A stretch of DNA of 64,000 nucleotides, taken from assembly GCF_963422355.1 (NCBI RefSeq), contig NC_085100.1:5104568-5168567 (forward strand), written 5' to 3'. The stretch comes from Corticium candelabrum. Its lineage: Eukaryota; Porifera; Homoscleromorpha; Homosclerophorida; Plakinidae. The position numbers and the translations under genes are program-made. Shown in pieces: positions 63,233-64,000 of this stretch. The notes under the pieces are model-generated. The model saw nothing but the letters and a program-made list of their open reading frames with translations. It did no database searches and was not told the origin of the DNA. The stretch's first letter is position 1; each line of letters begins with the position of its first letter.

Positions 63233-64000
63233 GACAGTAGAGCGACGCCCCTGTTATCGGACACCATCAATCATCGGACAGCCATGCAAGAAGTAAACGA
63301 AGTAAGACTGAGCTTTGCTAGAGGCCACAGTAAGAAGGATTAGTAAAGACTGTGATTCCAGACGTGGGACTTCCAAAGGCTTGAAACGGTTATGCTAGGA
63401 CGGTAAACGTGATCCTTCTCTGCGACCCCGGTCATCGGACACCACAATCATTCACCGGACACGACCTCCCCCATGAAAACGCAAAGGCCATTCTGCAACT
63501 TCGCACCTGAGATAGGTTTATAGGTGACTAGCTAACACAACAACACTATCACTGTCTCCGTTTTCTACTCTCCAGGAGAGATAGCGCACGCTCATTGAGT
63601 CGAGGTAACGCCCCTTTCGTCGGACAGTCGTTTTTTCTTTGCAGCACCAGTCTGCAGGTAAAAATGTCATGAGAGAGAGTTGGAAGGAAATATCATACGG
63701 CCCCCAATGCGTTTGACCTTTATTTGACTCAGCAACGGTTAGTAGCGGAAACTGCTGAATTTTCTCTGCTGACAAGCTCACTCTGTTGGCATCTACTAGC
63801 CCTCCAGTACTGTCTAGTCTTCCCAGGGTAAGAATTTGAACTCCTGAGTGTCTTGCAGCGCAATTGCACAGGCTTGATGCACCGGATGTAGCAGACGATT
63901 CACGTCATCCATGTTCGAGCTTTGCGGTGAGCACATTCTTCCAACTCGCACAGGAACAGCCTGTGCTTTCCTTTCAAGGCGCCTAAATTGTTACTTGGCT
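63233..64000. other. Window end, no supported gene
   Basis: Recurring TCATCGGACA / TCGGACAC words (63257-63640). A minus-strand ATG at about 63913 opens a 32-codon frame (MDDVNRLLHPVHQACAIALQ) in good context that could be a first exon, but no splice donor fits well. Confidence 0.3.

Overview
This is eukaryotic, almost certainly metazoan, DNA: spliced genes with GT-AG introns, a MBD2/3-type methyl-CpG-binding protein, a tetraspanin, an AFG2A (SPATA5)-type AAA+ ATPase and a BUD22/SRFBP1-type nucleolar protein. They sit in a sea of degraded retrotransposons, DNA transposons, MITEs and (CA)n microsatellites. Many introns are very short (54-61 bp) while others are swollen to 6-9 kb by mobile elements. 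Together with the repeat types, this makes a sponge or another early-branching animal the best guess; that is an inference, not something the sequence proves.

Layout. 1-3960: decayed Ty3/Gypsy element on the + strand. 5722-47796 (+): one gene, AFG2A, 19 recognised exons whose phases all agree and which spell an N-domain, AAA D1 and AAA D2. Its introns hold, in order: a TTAA-flanked DNA transposon (6548-8080), an antisense Gypsy relic (8277-10975), two TA-flanked MITEs (11397-11915, 12590-13299), two antisense Gypsy relics (16771-20796, 20914-23640), a long (CA)n, a 3.3-kb fold-back element built around a recurrent 10-11 bp motif (28703-32046), a CpG-rich island with an 18-bp minisatellite, a complete single-exon tetraspanin gene (36477-37211), a complete pogo-like transposon with an intact PHD-tailed transposase (37764-40981), and a tRNA-SINE fragment bracketed by (CA)n.

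47797-55700: a short unrecognised gene on the minus strand (50800-48407), PIF-like and other MITEs, a pseudogene made of duplicated BUD22/SRFBP1 exons (51681-52610), and a hAT relic interrupted by a fold-back element with clear target-site duplications. 55180-57028: a divergent pair with only 100 bp between start codons, a possible 70-residue minus-strand gene (55616-55180) and MBD2/3 (55717-57028, +). 57111-62013 (minus): the intact BUD22/SRFBP1 gene, convergent with MBD2/3 with 82 bp between the stop codons. Its large first intron carries two tRNA-derived SINEs with flanking (CA)n and a non-LTR reverse-transcriptase relic. 62014-64000: CpG-rich repeat-laden DNA with small hairpin elements.

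The host genes are housekeeping or regulatory: AFG2A and BUD22/SRFBP1 are both tied to ribosome biogenesis in other organisms, MBD2/3 to NuRD and DNA methylation. Nothing in the sequence shows that they are co-regulated beyond the shared or overlapping ends noted. The main novelty is structural: nested genes, an inverted segmental duplication, and several transposon families whose ends and target duplications can be read directly.
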